Positions 16,683 through 17,374 of a stretch of 17,374 nucleotides of DNA are shown here, one piece after another. Under the pieces are notes generated by a model that did not search any database, had not been told where the DNA came from, and was given only the letters and a program-made list of their open reading frames with translations. How positions within the stretch are numbered: position 1 is the stretch's first letter; each line of letters starts with the position of its first letter. The DNA is from Planctomycetota bacterium (GTDB lineage: Bacteria; Planctomycetota; PUPC01; JACPCR01): contig JASLXP010001158.1 of NCBI GenBank assembly GCA_030740295.1, forward strand, positions 1 to 17,374, in the 5' to 3' direction. The position numbers were made by a program, and so were the translations under genes.

Positions 16683-17374
16683 TAGCATCTGCAAGTTTTC
16701 TACGGCATTCATATATTTGATTATATTCGGGCTCATAATCGTTGAGCGTTGGAAAAACATCTTTCCAGATGTTTTCCAATGTCTTTTCCGCCTGGTCTGC
16801 GGCCTTCTTTTTTCCCTTCTTTCGCACGCGCGCTAGTTCCTGCCTCAACAGGGTGACGTAACGCGAATCTTCAATTCCTTCCCGAATCAGTTCCCAGCGG
16901 ATGCCATCAATGGGGGCGGTATCAATCCATCCTCTTTTGTTTACTAATAGCGGCGGCTTGTCGGGATGAGTCATATAGACGAGCGAATTGTGGTGACTGT
17001 ATCGGTTAGTCCATAGATCCGTTGCGTGATAGGACCAGCATTGAATACCCCACCAGCAGATAATGTCCAGATCGTATTTGGCTGCCTGCCAAAGGTAGCC
17101 GCGGATTTCTGAAGCCGTGGAACCAATATTTATTGTTGGCGGTGGGCCGCAGTTGTACCAGGAGACCAGGTGGCCGGCCCTTTGGGCTCTTTTGAAGAAA
17201 TCTTCATCGTGTTTCATGTAGAGCGGTTGAATGACTTTCAGTCCGGATCCAAGAGCCTTTTCAACCTGAGGCCAGTGGATGCTGTTAAAAGCGGTCATAA
17301 AAGGCATGTCTACATTTCTGGCAGCGAGAGTGAAGCGGTCCCACCACCAATCGAAGCCCTGCGGCTCGTCGGCA
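16657..17374 (-). CDS. DUF4091/GH123-like protein, C-terminal part; start beyond window
   Basis: The frame is open to the right edge, giving 238 residues of the C-terminus. It begins with ADEPQGFDWWWDRF, whose DEPxG motif is typical of the catalytic region of GH123-like and DUF4091 proteins. It continues with LKVIQPLYMKHDEDFF, GHLVSWYNCGPP and a WW-rich strand (LDIICWWGIQCWSYHATDLW). Near the end is the family hallmark DGIRWELIREGIEDSRYVTL, followed by a Lys-rich helical tail. Such proteins are usually exported enzymes or binding proteins for N-acetylhexosamine-containing or other glycans; the substrate is not deducible. The sequence here is more AT-rich than its neighbours. The 3' end overlaps pncA by 26 bp in convergent orientation. 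Confidence 0.85.
   Translation of the reverse strand, partial: ADEPQGFDWWWDRFTLAARNVDMPFMTAFNSIHWPQVEKALGSGLKVIQPLYMKHDEDFFKRAQRAGHLVSWYNCGPPPTINIGSTASEIRGYLWQAAKYDLDIICWWGIQCWSYHATDLWTNRYSHHNSLVYMTHPDKPPLLVNKRGWIDTAPIDGIRWELIREGIEDSRYVTLLRQELARVRKKGKKKAADQAEKTLENIWKDVFPTLNDYEPEYNQIYECRRKLADAIIELKKIN
16747..16781 (+). terminator. Candidate terminator hairpin for the NAD operon, inside the opposing gene
   Basis: CGTTGGAAAAACATC (16747-16761) pairs with GATGTTTTCCAATG (16768-16781) across the loop TTTCCA, with one bulged A and one G-U pair. It starts 65 bases past the pncA stop and is followed by TCTTTTCC on the plus strand. It is also coding sequence for the DUF4091 protein on the other strand, so it may serve only one role. 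Confidence 0.45.

Overview
This window is ordinary bacterial chromosomal DNA, densely coded and mostly GC-rich. The gene content is large secreted glycoside-hydrolase-like proteins, a DUF4091-type protein, PD40/TPR and HEAT-repeat proteins, a ceramidase-fold protein, DUF1854 and creatininase. This resembles what is often seen in the PVC group (Lentisphaerota, Planctomycetota, Verrucomicrobiota) and similar polysaccharide-using, largely uncultured phyla. That placement is an inference from gene families, not from a marker gene. No rRNA, tRNA, CRISPR array, transposase or phage gene was seen.

Positions 1-7902, minus strand: a three-gene unit. From upstream to downstream it holds an exported HEAT-repeat protein, a 1704-residue exported multidomain protein with a GH42-like region, and a TPR plus PD40 (TolB-like propeller) protein that runs off the left edge. 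The genes overlap or are about 30 bp apart and are probably co-transcribed.

Positions 8058-10658, plus strand: a second unit with a short, apparently cytoplasmic neutral-ceramidase-like hydrolase, a DUF1854 protein and a creatininase-family metal amidohydrolase. An unusual G-free leader built from degenerate 8-base repeats precedes the creatininase. Two metallohydrolases in one unit suggest a small catabolic route for an amide or lactam substrate, which the sequence does not identify.

Positions 10667-11532, minus strand: an unrecognised 253-residue protein, preceded by and overlapping a 35-codon ORF that looks like the first strand and helix of a response-regulator receiver domain. A perfect 12-bp inverted repeat covers the convergent ends of the creatininase gene and this gene.

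Positions 11653-16682, plus strand: the clearest functional module, a complete self-regulated NAD salvage operon, pncB-nadE-nrtR-pncA. PncA makes nicotinate from nicotinamide, PncB makes nicotinate mononucleotide, and NadE amidates nicotinate adenine dinucleotide to NAD. The adenylyltransferase step (NadD) must be encoded elsewhere. NrtR is the Nudix-type repressor, and a perfect 7-5-7 palindrome lies on the promoter in front of pncB.

Positions 16657-17374, minus strand: the C-terminal part of a DUF4091/GH123-like protein with locally AT-rich sequence. It overlaps the end of pncA by 26 bp in convergent orientation.
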